NCBI RefSeq assembly: GCF_001904745.1
Contig: NZ_MRCD01000038.1
Location: 1 to 64,000, forward strand
Reading direction: 5' to 3'
Origin: Calothrix sp. HK-06
GTDB lineage: Bacteria > Cyanobacteriota > Cyanobacteriia > Cyanobacteriales > Nostocaceae
Length of the DNA: 64,000 nucleotides
Shown: positions 34,159-42,770 of the stretch, in pieces
Numbering within the stretch: position 1 is the stretch's first letter
Layout: each line of letters begins with the position of its first letter
Notes under the pieces: generated by a model
What the model saw: only the letters and a program-made list of their open reading frames with translations
Told to the model about the DNA's origin: nothing
Database searches by the model: none
Made by a program: the position numbers and the translations under genes

Positions 34159-34974
34159 TTAGGGATATACAGCATCGGCAATGAGGACGGGTCTATTTTT
34201 GTATTGTGCTTCCAACTGTTGTTTGACGTTTGGGTTCCAAGAGAAGTTATATTCTTGCTCTATTTCGTTCGCAATAAATGGACGTACTTCACCAACTACT
34301 GCGACTTTCTGACCTTTGTTAATCGCGACTTTGGGAGATGTAGTCATCAAAATAGGTAGGTCTTTACCTTTAATAAGTTGGTCTGCTTGCAATGTCATTA
34401 CAGAGTTTTTAAGTTCAGAGACCTGACCTGTGACTGATATGGTTTTGCCGTAGAACTGTTTTGGTGCTTGGGATACTTCATTTGGTTGAGGCGCCAAAGT
34501 GATGTTTTCGGCAACCAATACAGGGTCTCCGACATAATCACTGTACAAGTCCTCATTCAAGTTCACCTTAAACTCGCGTTCAATATCTGAAATCACGAAG
34601 TCTCTTACCTTACCTGTAATTTGTACATCTACATTATTCGCAGGTAAATTAAACGGTGTTCCTGATGCATTCACAACCAAAAGCGGTTCTTGTTGCGAAA
34701 ACAGCCCATCTTTGAGTTTGAAAGAATTTACTCCTAACTTTTCAATTGGTCTACTTCTTACCGTTACTGTTTTACCTATGAAGTCTCTAGGACTCCTAAC
34801 TACTTGAGCTGCATTAACTGGTCGAGCAGGTGAGTAAGTGCTTTCTTGACCGTAGTTCCCAGCTTGTGCGGTAAACGCAAGAATGACCAGAGACGAGATT
34901 ACACCTATATCCCATATACTCTGAACAAAACCACGTCGTTTTGGACTTCTATCTGTTTCAATTTGGGTAGTCAT
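34159..34974 (-). CDS. Exported protein with two OB-like repeats, function unknown
   Basis: A 271-residue protein with a membrane helix near the start (IWDIGVISSLVILAFTAQAG, about residues 20-39). The mature part has two similar halves: RDFIGKTVTVRSRPIEKLG (about residues 62-80) and KQFYGKTISVTGQVSELKN (about 171-189). Each is followed by strands ending in a similar segment, one with VLVAENITLAP and the other with VLIADAVYP. The pattern of beta strands suggests OB-type folds. The start at 34974 (MTTQIETD) is used because the upstream extension has no protein-like content. It is divergent from the Rieske oxygenase gene. No catalytic motif is seen. Confidence 0.7.
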   Translation of the reverse strand: MTTQIETDRSPKRRGFVQSIWDIGVISSLVILAFTAQAGNYGQESTYSPARPVNAAQVVRSPRDFIGKTVTVRSRPIEKLGVNSFKLKDGLFSQQEPLLVVNASGTPFNLPANNVDVQITGKVRDFVISDIEREFKVNLNEDLYSDYVGDPVLVAENITLAPQPNEVSQAPKQFYGKTISVTGQVSELKNSVMTLQADQLIKGKDLPILMTTSPKVAINKGQKVAVVGEVRPFIANEIEQEYNFSWNPNVKQQLEAQYKNRPVLIADAVYP

Positions 34975-35618
34975 AGTCTCAAAAATTATTGGGTAGTTAA
35001 GAATTAACGACGACAACGATATACAGTAAGTTTGTAAAGTCTTACTGCAATAGGTCACGTTAACCCCTGGTTAACTTGTTACACACTGTTTTACGGATAG
35101 TGAGGCAACTATTGAGTACGGTATGAAGAAAAAGATTGCACCCGTTGCGTCTGTACTCAATTTGGTTAAACTCTCACTGTGTTCATTTAATAGGGCTACT
35201 AATTCTATTTTTTTAAGTAACTGCTCACACCATGCGATATGCTTCGCTCCGGTTTTACCGCAAAAGCTTCATATTCCTTTAACTTGAGTTTATTAAAGTG
35301 TTACCATCCCCTTCGGTTCAGGCTCCTAATATTCAAGATACAGGATGGAATGAAACCCGCACTCTTCCAACGGAATGGAAAGGGCTTCTATCCTAAGTAT
35401 GAACATAATAATGTAAAGTCATGAAATATTTTATAAAAAAAAATTAAAGTTTTTTGCCTCACTTTAATCTCAGCTTATTTACTTTGCACAGAGAAAAATA
35501 CCTAATTTAGTTTCTAGTTTATGCCCTCAGCAGAAACCGGGCTTCTTTCAACTAGCGATAAATATGTTAAATAATGTAAAGAGTTATTTAATGCTTACAT
35601 ACAAGTACACGTAAAGCT
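34975..35618. other. Divergent intergenic region with a GAAACC palindrome
   Basis: About 640 bp between the divergent 34159 gene and the Rieske oxygenase gene. It includes an imperfect AGAAACCGGGCTTCT palindrome (35532-35546). A 61-codon frame at 35239-35424 has no supporting features. Promoters for both neighbours should be here; none was resolved. Confidence 0.45.
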
Positions 35619-37067
35619 ATGACCGCGACCTCACCACGGATAAATATTAATGTATCAAATACATCTACGTTAGAAAATTCAAATAACGCATCTGTCGCAA
35701 GTATGAATGCAGGTGGTAGTAGCGCAAATTACTTTGATGTTTTAGAAGCATGGTATCCGGTACATTATGTTCGCGATTTAGATAAACTGGCGCCGACTAA
35801 GTTTACTTTGTTAGGGCAAGATATAGTGATTTGGTGGGATAATATAACGCAAAGCTGGAGTGTATTAGAAGATAAATGTCCACATAGATTGGCGCCGCTT
35901 TCAGAAGGTCGAATCAATCAAGATGGACTTTTAGAGTGTCCTTATCATGGTTGGACTTTTGCCCCAAGTGGAGAATGTCAAGCTATTCCACAGCAAACAG
36001 CATCTGGACAAGCACACACCTCAAAGCGTACGTGTGTAAAATCATTACCTACAAGCGTTTATCAAGGACTTTTATTTGTCTACCCAGGCAAACCAGAAAA
36101 TGCATCTATTACTAAAGTTCCCATCGTTGAACCATTAGACGAAACAGTAGACGACTGGGTGTGTATTGATACATTTCGAGATTTACCCTACGATGCACTA
36201 ACTCTTATGGAAAACGTGCTAGATGCTAGTCATGTACCATATACGCATCACCGCTCGGTAGGAAATAGAGCCAACGCGGCGCCAGTAGAACTCGAAGTTG
36301 TGGAAGCAGGTAAGCATGGATTTACAGGTAAATGGGAAGAAGGACCACGACGAGGTACGCTAGGGCGCCAAGATACAACTTTTGTGGCGCCGGGTTTAAT
36401 GTGGCATGATATAACTTCCAAACAATTCGGGAGAACGATGACCGTCGTTTATGCCACCCCAATTCGTAAAGGTGAGTGTAGATTGTTCGCACGCTTCCCA
36501 TTCAAATTTTCTTCACCAATACCGCGCTTAATTTTCAAGGTTACACCACGCTGGTATTCACACATTGGGCAAAATAGCGTTTTGGAAGATGACCAAATTT
36601 TCCTACATTTCCAAGAACGCTATCTTGAACAAGCAGGAGGAAGTGCAAATTATACCAAAGCTTTTTACTTACCTACTGCCGCTGATGCTTTTGTGACTCA
36701 ATTGCGCCAATGGGTAAACGAGTATAAAGTCGAATTTTTTCCAGGACAAACACTGGCGCCTTCCAATAAAACGCGCGAACAGTTCATGGAGAGGTATCAT
36801 TCACATACAGTACATTGTGGTAGTTGTAGTAAAGCATTGGCGAATATTAAAAAAATTCGCACTGCAATTGGATTTATAGGCGCCATCTCATGGGCATTAA
36901 TACCAGTACTAAACCAATTTACCTCCACCACAGCAGCTACACGCATTGCATCACTAACTTTTTTGGTTATTGGTTTCACATGGTACCGACTTGGTAAACT
37001 CGAACAACAATTATACCAAGGGCGCCTAATTCCTCCCCGTAACCTACCCGAAAAACCCAAAAAGTAA
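35619..37067 (+). CDS. Rieske oxygenase, pheophorbide a oxygenase / Lls1-like
   Basis: A 482-residue membrane-bound mononuclear iron oxygenase of the plant PAO/PTC52/TIC55 group. The Rieske site is CPHRLAP...ECPYHGW (C-x-H ... C-x2-H, about residues 89-111). The non-haem iron ligands lie in LMENVLDASHVPYTHHRSVG (D/E-x2-H-x4-H type). Near residue 390 is the CxxC pair HCGSCSKAL, characteristic of this group. Two C-terminal membrane helices (IGFIGAISWALIPVLNQF and SLTFLVIGFTWYRLG) anchor the protein. Plant relatives open the chlorin ring of pheophorbide a or hydroxylate chlorophyll intermediates; the cyanobacterial substrate here is not determined. It is transcribed alone. Confidence 0.88.
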   Translation: MTATSPRININVSNTSTLENSNNASVASMNAGGSSANYFDVLEAWYPVHYVRDLDKLAPTKFTLLGQDIVIWWDNITQSWSVLEDKCPHRLAPLSEGRINQDGLLECPYHGWTFAPSGECQAIPQQTASGQAHTSKRTCVKSLPTSVYQGLLFVYPGKPENASITKVPIVEPLDETVDDWVCIDTFRDLPYDALTLMENVLDASHVPYTHHRSVGNRANAAPVELEVVEAGKHGFTGKWEEGPRRGTLGRQDTTFVAPGLMWHDITSKQFGRTMTVVYATPIRKGECRLFARFPFKFSSPIPRLIFKVTPRWYSHIGQNSVLEDDQIFLHFQERYLEQAGGSANYTKAFYLPTAADAFVTQLRQWVNEYKVEFFPGQTLAPSNKTREQFMERYHSHTVHCGSCSKALANIKKIRTAIGFIGAISWALIPVLNQFTSTTAATRIASLTFLVIGFTWYRLGKLEQQLYQGRLIPPRNLPEKPKK

Positions 37068-37076
37068 AATTTCGTG

Positions 37077-37099
37077 GAACAGGCATCCTTGCCTGTTCT
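37077..37099. repeat. GGAACAGGCATCC-type repeat
   Basis: GGAACAGGCATCCTTGCCTG followed by TTC is a short palindromic dispersed repeat located just after the Rieske gene. Related copies are at about 3967, 16243 and 48540. Confidence 0.6.
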
Positions 37100-37116
37100 A
37101 ACTACGCCTGTTCTAA

Positions 37117-37224
37117 CTACTTCTTCCAAGGCAATTTCGTTCCCATCTCTGTGTACGCAGAAAAAACAAGATAAACGATAAACACAAAAACACTAGCTAC
37201 AAATATAACAACGTCGTTATCCAT
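37117..37224 (-). CDS. Possible 35-residue single-span membrane protein
   Basis: Read on the minus strand, the frame begins MDNDVVIFVASVFVFIVYLV and ends in TKLPWKK followed by a TAG stop. A hydrophobic segment of about 18 residues is followed by a polar, basic tail, the layout of the small subunits of cyanobacterial photosystem, cytochrome or NDH complexes. I do not match it to a named subunit. No clear ribosome-binding site precedes the ATG. Confidence 0.4.
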   Translation of the reverse strand: MDNDVVIFVASVFVFIVYLVFSAYTEMGTKLPWKK

Positions 37225-37429
37225 ATGAATTAAGTATTAACGGATACAATAAAACTTTAACATCAACAAAACTCAAGAAATATATAAAACCCTATCCTTT
37301 GATAGATTAAGCATATAGCAATTATGCGTTGAATAAGAAGTAATGCTTGTTGCATTTTCAAACCATGATTAAATTTGAAAATGCAATTAGATAGATAAAA
37401 TTTTACTGCAATAAAGGGTATTATCTCAC

Positions 37430-37909
37430 ATGATTAACACAACTGCATTACGCGAAGCCGAGCGCTACTGTGCTTTAGGAATTGGAACTTTGTTTTTAGT
37501 TCTTGGTATAGTTGGATTTATTCCAGCTTTTGTTTCTATACCTGGAACTGATGTTTCTTTTGTTCCAGCACAGGATGCACATAATGCTTATGCTGCTGGT
37601 TTTGGATATGTCTTTGGGCTATTTCCTACTAACTTTTTGCACAACCTTGTTCATTGTACTGTTGGTTTATTGGGAATTACCTCTTATTTAACTCACCACG
37701 GCGCTAGACAATTTAATCGTATCTTCTTTGTTGCTTATGTCGTAATTGCGATAATGGGTTTACTGCCATTTGCAAAGACATCCTTTGGTTTGATGCCATT
37801 ATTTGGCTATAACGTAATTTTAAACGCACTTAGCGCGCTTGCTGCTGCTTATTACGGAATTGTTATTCCAGCAAAAGTTGCAGGTGAACCTGTATCTGAC
37901 AATATTTAA
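37430..37909 (+). CDS. DUF4383 membrane protein
   Basis: A 159-residue membrane protein with four predicted helices: GIGTLFLVLGIVGFIPAFVS, FLHNLVHCTVGLLGITSYL, IFFVAYVVIAIMGLLPFA and NVILNALSALAAAYYGIVI. The NxxHxxxG pattern (NLVHCTVGLLG) is typical of the DUF4383 family. The N-terminus is MINTTALREAERYCAL. Function of the family is unknown; members are frequent in cyanobacteria and actinobacteria. A 28-bp palindrome follows 20 bp after the stop, before the convergent synthase gene. Confidence 0.82.
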   Translation: MINTTALREAERYCALGIGTLFLVLGIVGFIPAFVSIPGTDVSFVPAQDAHNAYAAGFGYVFGLFPTNFLHNLVHCTVGLLGITSYLTHHGARQFNRIFFVAYVVIAIMGLLPFAKTSFGLMPLFGYNVILNALSALAAAYYGIVIPAKVAGEPVSDNI

Positions 37910-37928
37910 TTTCTGAACAAATGGCATT

Positions 37929-37956
37929 GTAGAGACGTTACATGTAACGTCTCTAC
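37929..37956. terminator. Perfect 28-bp palindrome between convergent genes
   Basis: The half-site GTAGAGACGTTACA (37929-37942) is immediately followed by its exact complement (37943-37956). It lies between the stops of the DUF4383 gene and the synthase-like gene, the right place for a bidirectional terminator. The outer eight bases match the palindrome at 13030, the centre differs. Confidence 0.65.
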
Positions 37957-37967
37957 ATTATGATTTT

Positions 37968-38795
37968 TTAACCAGGATTGGAACCCATGACTTGTTGTAG
38001 GAGTGCAACTACATCGCTACGGCTAAGTTTTTCTTTACCATGTGCAATGGCTTCTAGGGTGCCGTAAGCTAATGTTAGAGTTATTTGGCAAAAGTCTAGT
38101 GCTGGACTATCGGGGGGAAGGGAAGCATTGTAAGCCGAGGCTAGAGCTAAATTTTTACGTGCGTATGCTTGCAATTTGTTCGCATCCCAACCTTTGGGCG
38201 TAAAGGTGACACCACGCAGTGAGTCTTCGCTATAATTGCGAATGATATTCACGGCTTGTAATCCTCTACCAAACCCAATTGCTAAAGTTCTGTTGGTTTG
38301 CGTACCATCGTACCAAGCCCATAAATCTGATAGCAATAACCCAACGGCGCCTGCAACCCCAAATGTGTAACGGTCTAAGTCTGACTCGTCGTCTATTTTC
38401 CAGTTTCGTTCTGCCCAATATGCCATGCGGTCTGACATTGCAGCAGTGGCATCCCATATTCGAGGTGCAATACTTTCTGGCGCCAATATCAACCATTCGC
38501 GCAGTCGAAGAGTCACTTCAGGTAATTTATTCTCGTATCCAACAAATCCCTCTGTAAAAGCATCAACTGCAAAACCATCAACTCCTGCTTGTAAAGTCAA
38601 ACTAATATTTCGCAACAGTTGGGATTTTGTTTGGTTATCAAGCTCTGAATCATCTTCGATTTGGTCAATAGCACGCATACACAAATACGCCGAAGCAACT
38701 GCTTCCTGCAATCTGAGTGGTAAACGCACTATGGGGATATAAAAAGTCCGGCTAGTTTCCTTTAATAACTCTAAAGCGTCTGTACGTAAATCCAT
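37968..38795 (-). CDS. Squalene/phytoene synthase family protein (probable squalene synthase)
   Basis: All-alpha prenyl condensing enzyme, likely joining two farnesyl diphosphates to squalene for the hopene cyclase encoded next to it. The 275-residue protein has ELLKETSRTFYIPIVRLP near the N-terminus and the first Asp-rich motif AYLCMRAIDQIEDDSEL (about residues 36-52). The second motif region is LQAVNIIRNYSEDSLRG (about 181-197), where Asn replaces the first Asp of the usual DxxED. A final conserved FTPKGWD follows. The hopanoid setting (squalene-hopene cyclase about 0.8 kb upstream) favours squalene over phytoene, but product specificity is not proven by sequence. Confidence 0.78.
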   Translation of the reverse strand: MDLRTDALELLKETSRTFYIPIVRLPLRLQEAVASAYLCMRAIDQIEDDSELDNQTKSQLLRNISLTLQAGVDGFAVDAFTEGFVGYENKLPEVTLRLREWLILAPESIAPRIWDATAAMSDRMAYWAERNWKIDDESDLDRYTFGVAGAVGLLLSDLWAWYDGTQTNRTLAIGFGRGLQAVNIIRNYSEDSLRGVTFTPKGWDANKLQAYARKNLALASAYNASLPPDSPALDFCQITLTLAYGTLEAIAHGKEKLSRSDVVALLQQVMGSNPG

Positions 38796-39584
38796 TCGTT
38801 ACACTCCTCTGGTTATTTTCCCCCACTTGCAGTTTCCTGCCTTCTGAATATTATTTATACATATTTAAGTAAAAATTAAGCATTTTAAGTTAATTATAAA
38901 GTTTACTTATCTTTGTCTTCTAGGTTACAGTTCATTTCATTTCTGAATATCAATCCCAATTATGATTACTCGGCAGCAACCTATAAACATTACTGTCTTT
39001 TAACAAAAGCAAGATACTAAAAAAATAAACTTTAGCTTGTTTTTTACTGTATAAAATAATATCCAGAAACCCGGTTTCTACTCGAAATCGTTGTTTGATT
39101 GCAAGATATTAATAAAGAAACCGGGTTTCTTCGGTTTCTGGCTATGAAGTAGATGCATGTTATATTTCAAAATGCAACCACATTTACAATAGCTTTAAAG
39201 AATTATTTTATACAACAATCGTTTACTAAAGTTGTGATAAGTTTTGAGTGAGATGTCAACATGTCAAGTAATTGGTTATTTAATCTGTTTCTAAACTATA
39301 TGCATGAACTCCTTTGTAGATAACATAAAATTTATAAAAGTTTCCCAGAGCATATCATGGTTTTCCATACTTGGGAATATTTTTAATGTATCGTACTGTA
39401 ATTTAATTGTGGTATGATTACTCTATTTGTAAGTAACAAGCAATTCTCGTCATATGTAATCAACACGTAAAAATAGTATTATATTTTACATAATAAAAAA
39501 TCTTTTGTAGCTAGCTAACACTGTATATATGTTAATAATTTATACAAGCTAGCCACAAAATAAGTAACGGTATTATGTATTTGA
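38796..39584. other. Gene-free region with two GAAACC palindromes and a terminator-like hairpin
   Basis: About 790 bp between the synthase-like gene and shc. AGAAACC-type palindromes lie at 39065-39079 and 39116-39130. TTTTGTAGCTAGC (39503-39515) pairs with GCTAGCCACAAAA (39548-39560) with one mismatch; on the minus strand it is followed by GATTTTTT, fitting a terminator for shc. No protein-coding frame is convincing. Confidence 0.55.
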
Positions 39585-41492
39585 TTAAGTCATAAGCGCT
39601 TGGTAGCGACCAAGAGCTAATAAAGGAAAGTACTGTTGGTACAAGTGGTATTTCAGATAGAAGTGACAGGGGAAACCGGTTCCTGTAAAATCATCTTCGT
39701 TCCAAGTTCCGGACTCCTGCTGAGTTGCGACTAAATAATCTATACCACGCTTAATAGCATCTGTTGAGTACTTACCAGTTGCTTCACCTGCTGCCATTAA
39801 ACCTAGTAATGCCCAAGCGGTTTGTGATGCAGTGCTACGTCCTTTACCTTTTAAAGAAGGGTCGTTATAGCTGCGGCAGGTTTCACCCCAACCACCATCT
39901 GTGTTTTGACAACTTATCAACCAAGCGGCGCCACGTTGAAGGCTTGTTCTTTTAGACGGCGCTATACTAGCTAAAGCACAAAGGGCGCCGCTAGTACCGT
40001 AAATGTAATTAACTCCCCAACGACCAAACCAACAACCTTCGGCTTCTTGTTCTTTGAGTAAATAATCAAGCGCGCGGTCAAAATTGTGTTGATTAATTGA
40101 TAAATCGCAGCAACCAAGCATTTCTAAAACACGCGCGGTTACATCTGCTGTGTTGGGGTCTATCATGGCTTTGAGGTCGCCATAAGGAATCATATTGAGC
40201 CAATTAGCATCATTATTAAGATCAAATGCCGCCCAACCACCTTGTTTACACTGCATTGTTGTCACCCAATCAATAGCCCGCATGATTGCTGCTGTTTTTT
40301 GTTTCTCATTTGGGAGCTTTGCTAGTGCTAATGACATCACAACGACTGCTGTGTCATCTACATCAGGATAGAACTTATTATCGAATTCAAATGCCCAGGC
40401 GCCTGGTTTGCCTTGGCGATTTTTAACTGCCCAATCACCATATTCCAAAATTTGCTTAGAAAGTAGCCATTCACCCGCACTAACAATATCTGGATGGTCT
40501 GGCTCTAAACCTGACTCAATGAGCGCGCGTATTACCCAAGCAGTGTCCCAAACAGGCGAAACACAAGGTTGTACACGATAACTATCGGCGGTTTCTATAG
40601 CAAAATTATCAAGCGCTTTGAAACCACGCACAATTATTGGGTCGTTGACATCATAATTCAACGCACGCAACGCCAAAAGTGAATTGAGCATTGCTGGAAT
40701 AATTCCACCCCAGTCACCTGTAACTTCCTGACGTTCTAAAACCCATCTTTCTGCAGCTTGAATACCCTCTTCGCGGAACGGTACTAAACCCAAACTTTCG
40801 CCAAGTTTAAAAGCTTCATCCGCCACTAAAAAAATATCAGTCCAATCATTGCTACGCGGTAACTCATACTTAACATTATCTATACCTTCTGTATATAGCT
40901 CATTAAGGCTAATACCAGGATTAGTAACGTACACAGGTTTTTTATCTATGACAATCAGTAAAGGCACTGTACTAGACCGTGCCCAACTTGACATTTCATA
41001 AATATTAAATATGAAATTATCTGGAAGCAACATTACCCAAGGAGGTAGCGAAGGTATACCGCGCCAGCTATAACAGCCAATTAATGCTAGATGCAGCTTG
41101 GTAAAAACTCGCGTTTTGCTGATGCCGCCTAACTCTAAGATAAAATCGCGCGCTAACTTCAATGCTGGGTCAGTTTCTGGAACCCCCAATAATTTGAGCG
41201 CCATATAAGCTTCTACAGAGGTGCTTAAATCTCCACCATCACCATAAAAAAGTTCCCAGCTACCATTAGGACGTTGTTGGGAACGGAGATATTTTTCAAT
41301 TTTATGTAGGGGTCGATAGTTATCGGTACCCCAAATCTTGTGGAGGAGGACGACCTCAGCAGTTATAGTGACATTAGATTCTAATTCAGCCCACCAGTAG
41401 CCATCTGGGTATTGAATCGATAAAAGATAATTTTGACTCGCTGCAATTGCTGCTGGGACTTTTGATAAAGTAACCCGATTTTGAATTTGCAT
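39585..41492 (-). CDS. shc: Squalene-hopene cyclase
   Basis: Membrane-associated class II terpene cyclase converting squalene to hopene or diplopterol. The 635-residue chain has the expected tandem QW repeats: for example QYPDGYWWAEL, QRPNGSWELF, KQGGWAAFDL, GGWGETC and QESGTWNE. The protonating DxDD motif appears as YPDVDDTAVV (about residues 377-386). The length is normal. Other genes of hopanoid side-chain formation lie within 8 kb. It is divergent from hpnB (117 bp between starts), so a shared promoter region is likely. Confidence 0.96.
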   Translation of the reverse strand: MQIQNRVTLSKVPAAIAASQNYLLSIQYPDGYWWAELESNVTITAEVVLLHKIWGTDNYRPLHKIEKYLRSQQRPNGSWELFYGDGGDLSTSVEAYMALKLLGVPETDPALKLARDFILELGGISKTRVFTKLHLALIGCYSWRGIPSLPPWVMLLPDNFIFNIYEMSSWARSSTVPLLIVIDKKPVYVTNPGISLNELYTEGIDNVKYELPRSNDWTDIFLVADEAFKLGESLGLVPFREEGIQAAERWVLERQEVTGDWGGIIPAMLNSLLALRALNYDVNDPIIVRGFKALDNFAIETADSYRVQPCVSPVWDTAWVIRALIESGLEPDHPDIVSAGEWLLSKQILEYGDWAVKNRQGKPGAWAFEFDNKFYPDVDDTAVVVMSLALAKLPNEKQKTAAIMRAIDWVTTMQCKQGGWAAFDLNNDANWLNMIPYGDLKAMIDPNTADVTARVLEMLGCCDLSINQHNFDRALDYLLKEQEAEGCWFGRWGVNYIYGTSGALCALASIAPSKRTSLQRGAAWLISCQNTDGGWGETCRSYNDPSLKGKGRSTASQTAWALLGLMAAGEATGKYSTDAIKRGIDYLVATQQESGTWNEDDFTGTGFPCHFYLKYHLYQQYFPLLALGRYQALMT

Positions 41493-41609
41493 GAAGTACT
41501 ACTCAGACTTAACAATAGTATGGATGCGGCAATGAAAAATGCAAGTGCTATCTCTAACTAGAGAGAAAACGTATTCTCCCATGTAAAAGCAGTGATAAGC
41601 AAGGGTACT

Positions 41610-42770
41610 ATGACACTTATTGAATTGGTTGCTACATTTTTACCAGTTTTGATTTGGATAGGATTACTGATTTTTCGAGGTGCCTTCTGGCAAGTGTCAG
41701 AAGTCATAGAGGATATGAGTATAGGAGATTGTCACCCTACAGTTTGTGCTGTAATTCCTGCGCGTAATGAAGCTGATTTATTAGGGAAAACCTTAAAATC
41801 TATACTTTGTCAAGATTACTCAAGCACATTTAATATTGTTTTAGTTGATGACAACAGCAGCGATGGTACAGCATCCGTAGCATTGAAAACTGCTGAAAAT
41901 CTTAACAAAATTCAACAACTACATATAATTAACGCTTTGCCACTGGCACCGGGTTGGTCTGGTAAACTCTGGGCAGTTGAACAGGGTATTCGTAAAGCTA
42001 GTACATTTAACCCAGATTACTATCTTTTGGCAGATGCAGATATTGAGCATGATTCCAGCAATCTCAACAGACTTGTTACAAAAGCAGTTCAACAAAACTT
42101 AGACCTAGCGTCTGTAATGGTGCGGTTACGCTGCGAAAGCTTTTGGGAAAAATTATTAATACCAGCGTTTGTATTCTTCTTTCAAAAACTTTATCCTTTC
42201 CAGTGGGTAAACGACCCTAATAAATCAACTGCTGCTGCTGCTGGTGGTTGTATATTAATTCGTCGTGATGCACTAGAACGCATCGGTGGAATTCAAAGTG
42301 TCAAACAAGCTCTAATTGATGATTGTGCATTAGCAGGTGCCGTGAAATCAACTCAAAATCATCCTATTTGGTTAGGCTTAAGTTCCTTAACGCACAGCTT
42401 ACGGCAGTATAATTCCTTAGATACAATTTGGGATATGGTGGCGAGAACTGCTTATACTCAACTTAATTACTCCCCAATATTACTAATTGGGACTTTGTTG
42501 GGAATGACTTTAGTGTATTTAATATCACCAATAGCTTTAGTATTTGGTTTCGTAACGAGTAACTGGTTAATTGTAGGATTTGGTTTACTAGGGTGGTTAC
42601 TAATGGCTCTAGCCTACTACCCAACAATTCGCTTTTACCAATGCTTACCTATTTACGCTTTTTGCTTACCCCTAATAGCATTTTTATACACTCTAATGAC
42701 TATAGATTCAGCTTTGCGGCATTGGCAAGGACGGGGAGGTGCCTGGAAAGGTAGAGTTTATGAAATATGA
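41610..42770 (+). CDS. hpnB: Hopene-associated glycosyltransferase HpnB
   Basis: Membrane-bound GT2-family glycosyltransferase of about 386 residues, linked by genome context to hopanoid modification. N-terminal membrane helix LVATFLPVLIWIGLLIFRGA, then the GT-A core: VCAVIPARNEADLLGKTLKS, VLVDDNSSDGTASVAL with the metal-binding acids, PGWSGKLWAVEQGI, YYLLADADIEHD (the DxD motif), and ALIDDCALAGAVK. Several C-terminal helices close it. The 3' end overlaps the convergent hpnG gene by 13 bp. ATG 41610 gives a normal N-terminus; a GTG 18 bp upstream is an alternative. Confidence 0.88.
   Translation: MTLIELVATFLPVLIWIGLLIFRGAFWQVSEVIEDMSIGDCHPTVCAVIPARNEADLLGKTLKSILCQDYSSTFNIVLVDDNSSDGTASVALKTAENLNKIQQLHIINALPLAPGWSGKLWAVEQGIRKASTFNPDYYLLADADIEHDSSNLNRLVTKAVQQNLDLASVMVRLRCESFWEKLLIPAFVFFFQKLYPFQWVNDPNKSTAAAAGGCILIRRDALERIGGIQSVKQALIDDCALAGAVKSTQNHPIWLGLSSLTHSLRQYNSLDTIWDMVARTAYTQLNYSPILLIGTLLGMTLVYLISPIALVFGFVTSNWLIVGFGLLGWLLMALAYYPTIRFYQCLPIYAFCLPLIAFLYTLMTIDSALRHWQGRGGAWKGRVYEI

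Noticed and set aside
35239-35424. 61-codon frame in the divergent region before the Rieske oxygenase
   Set aside because: No motif or start-site support and it lies in a probable promoter region.
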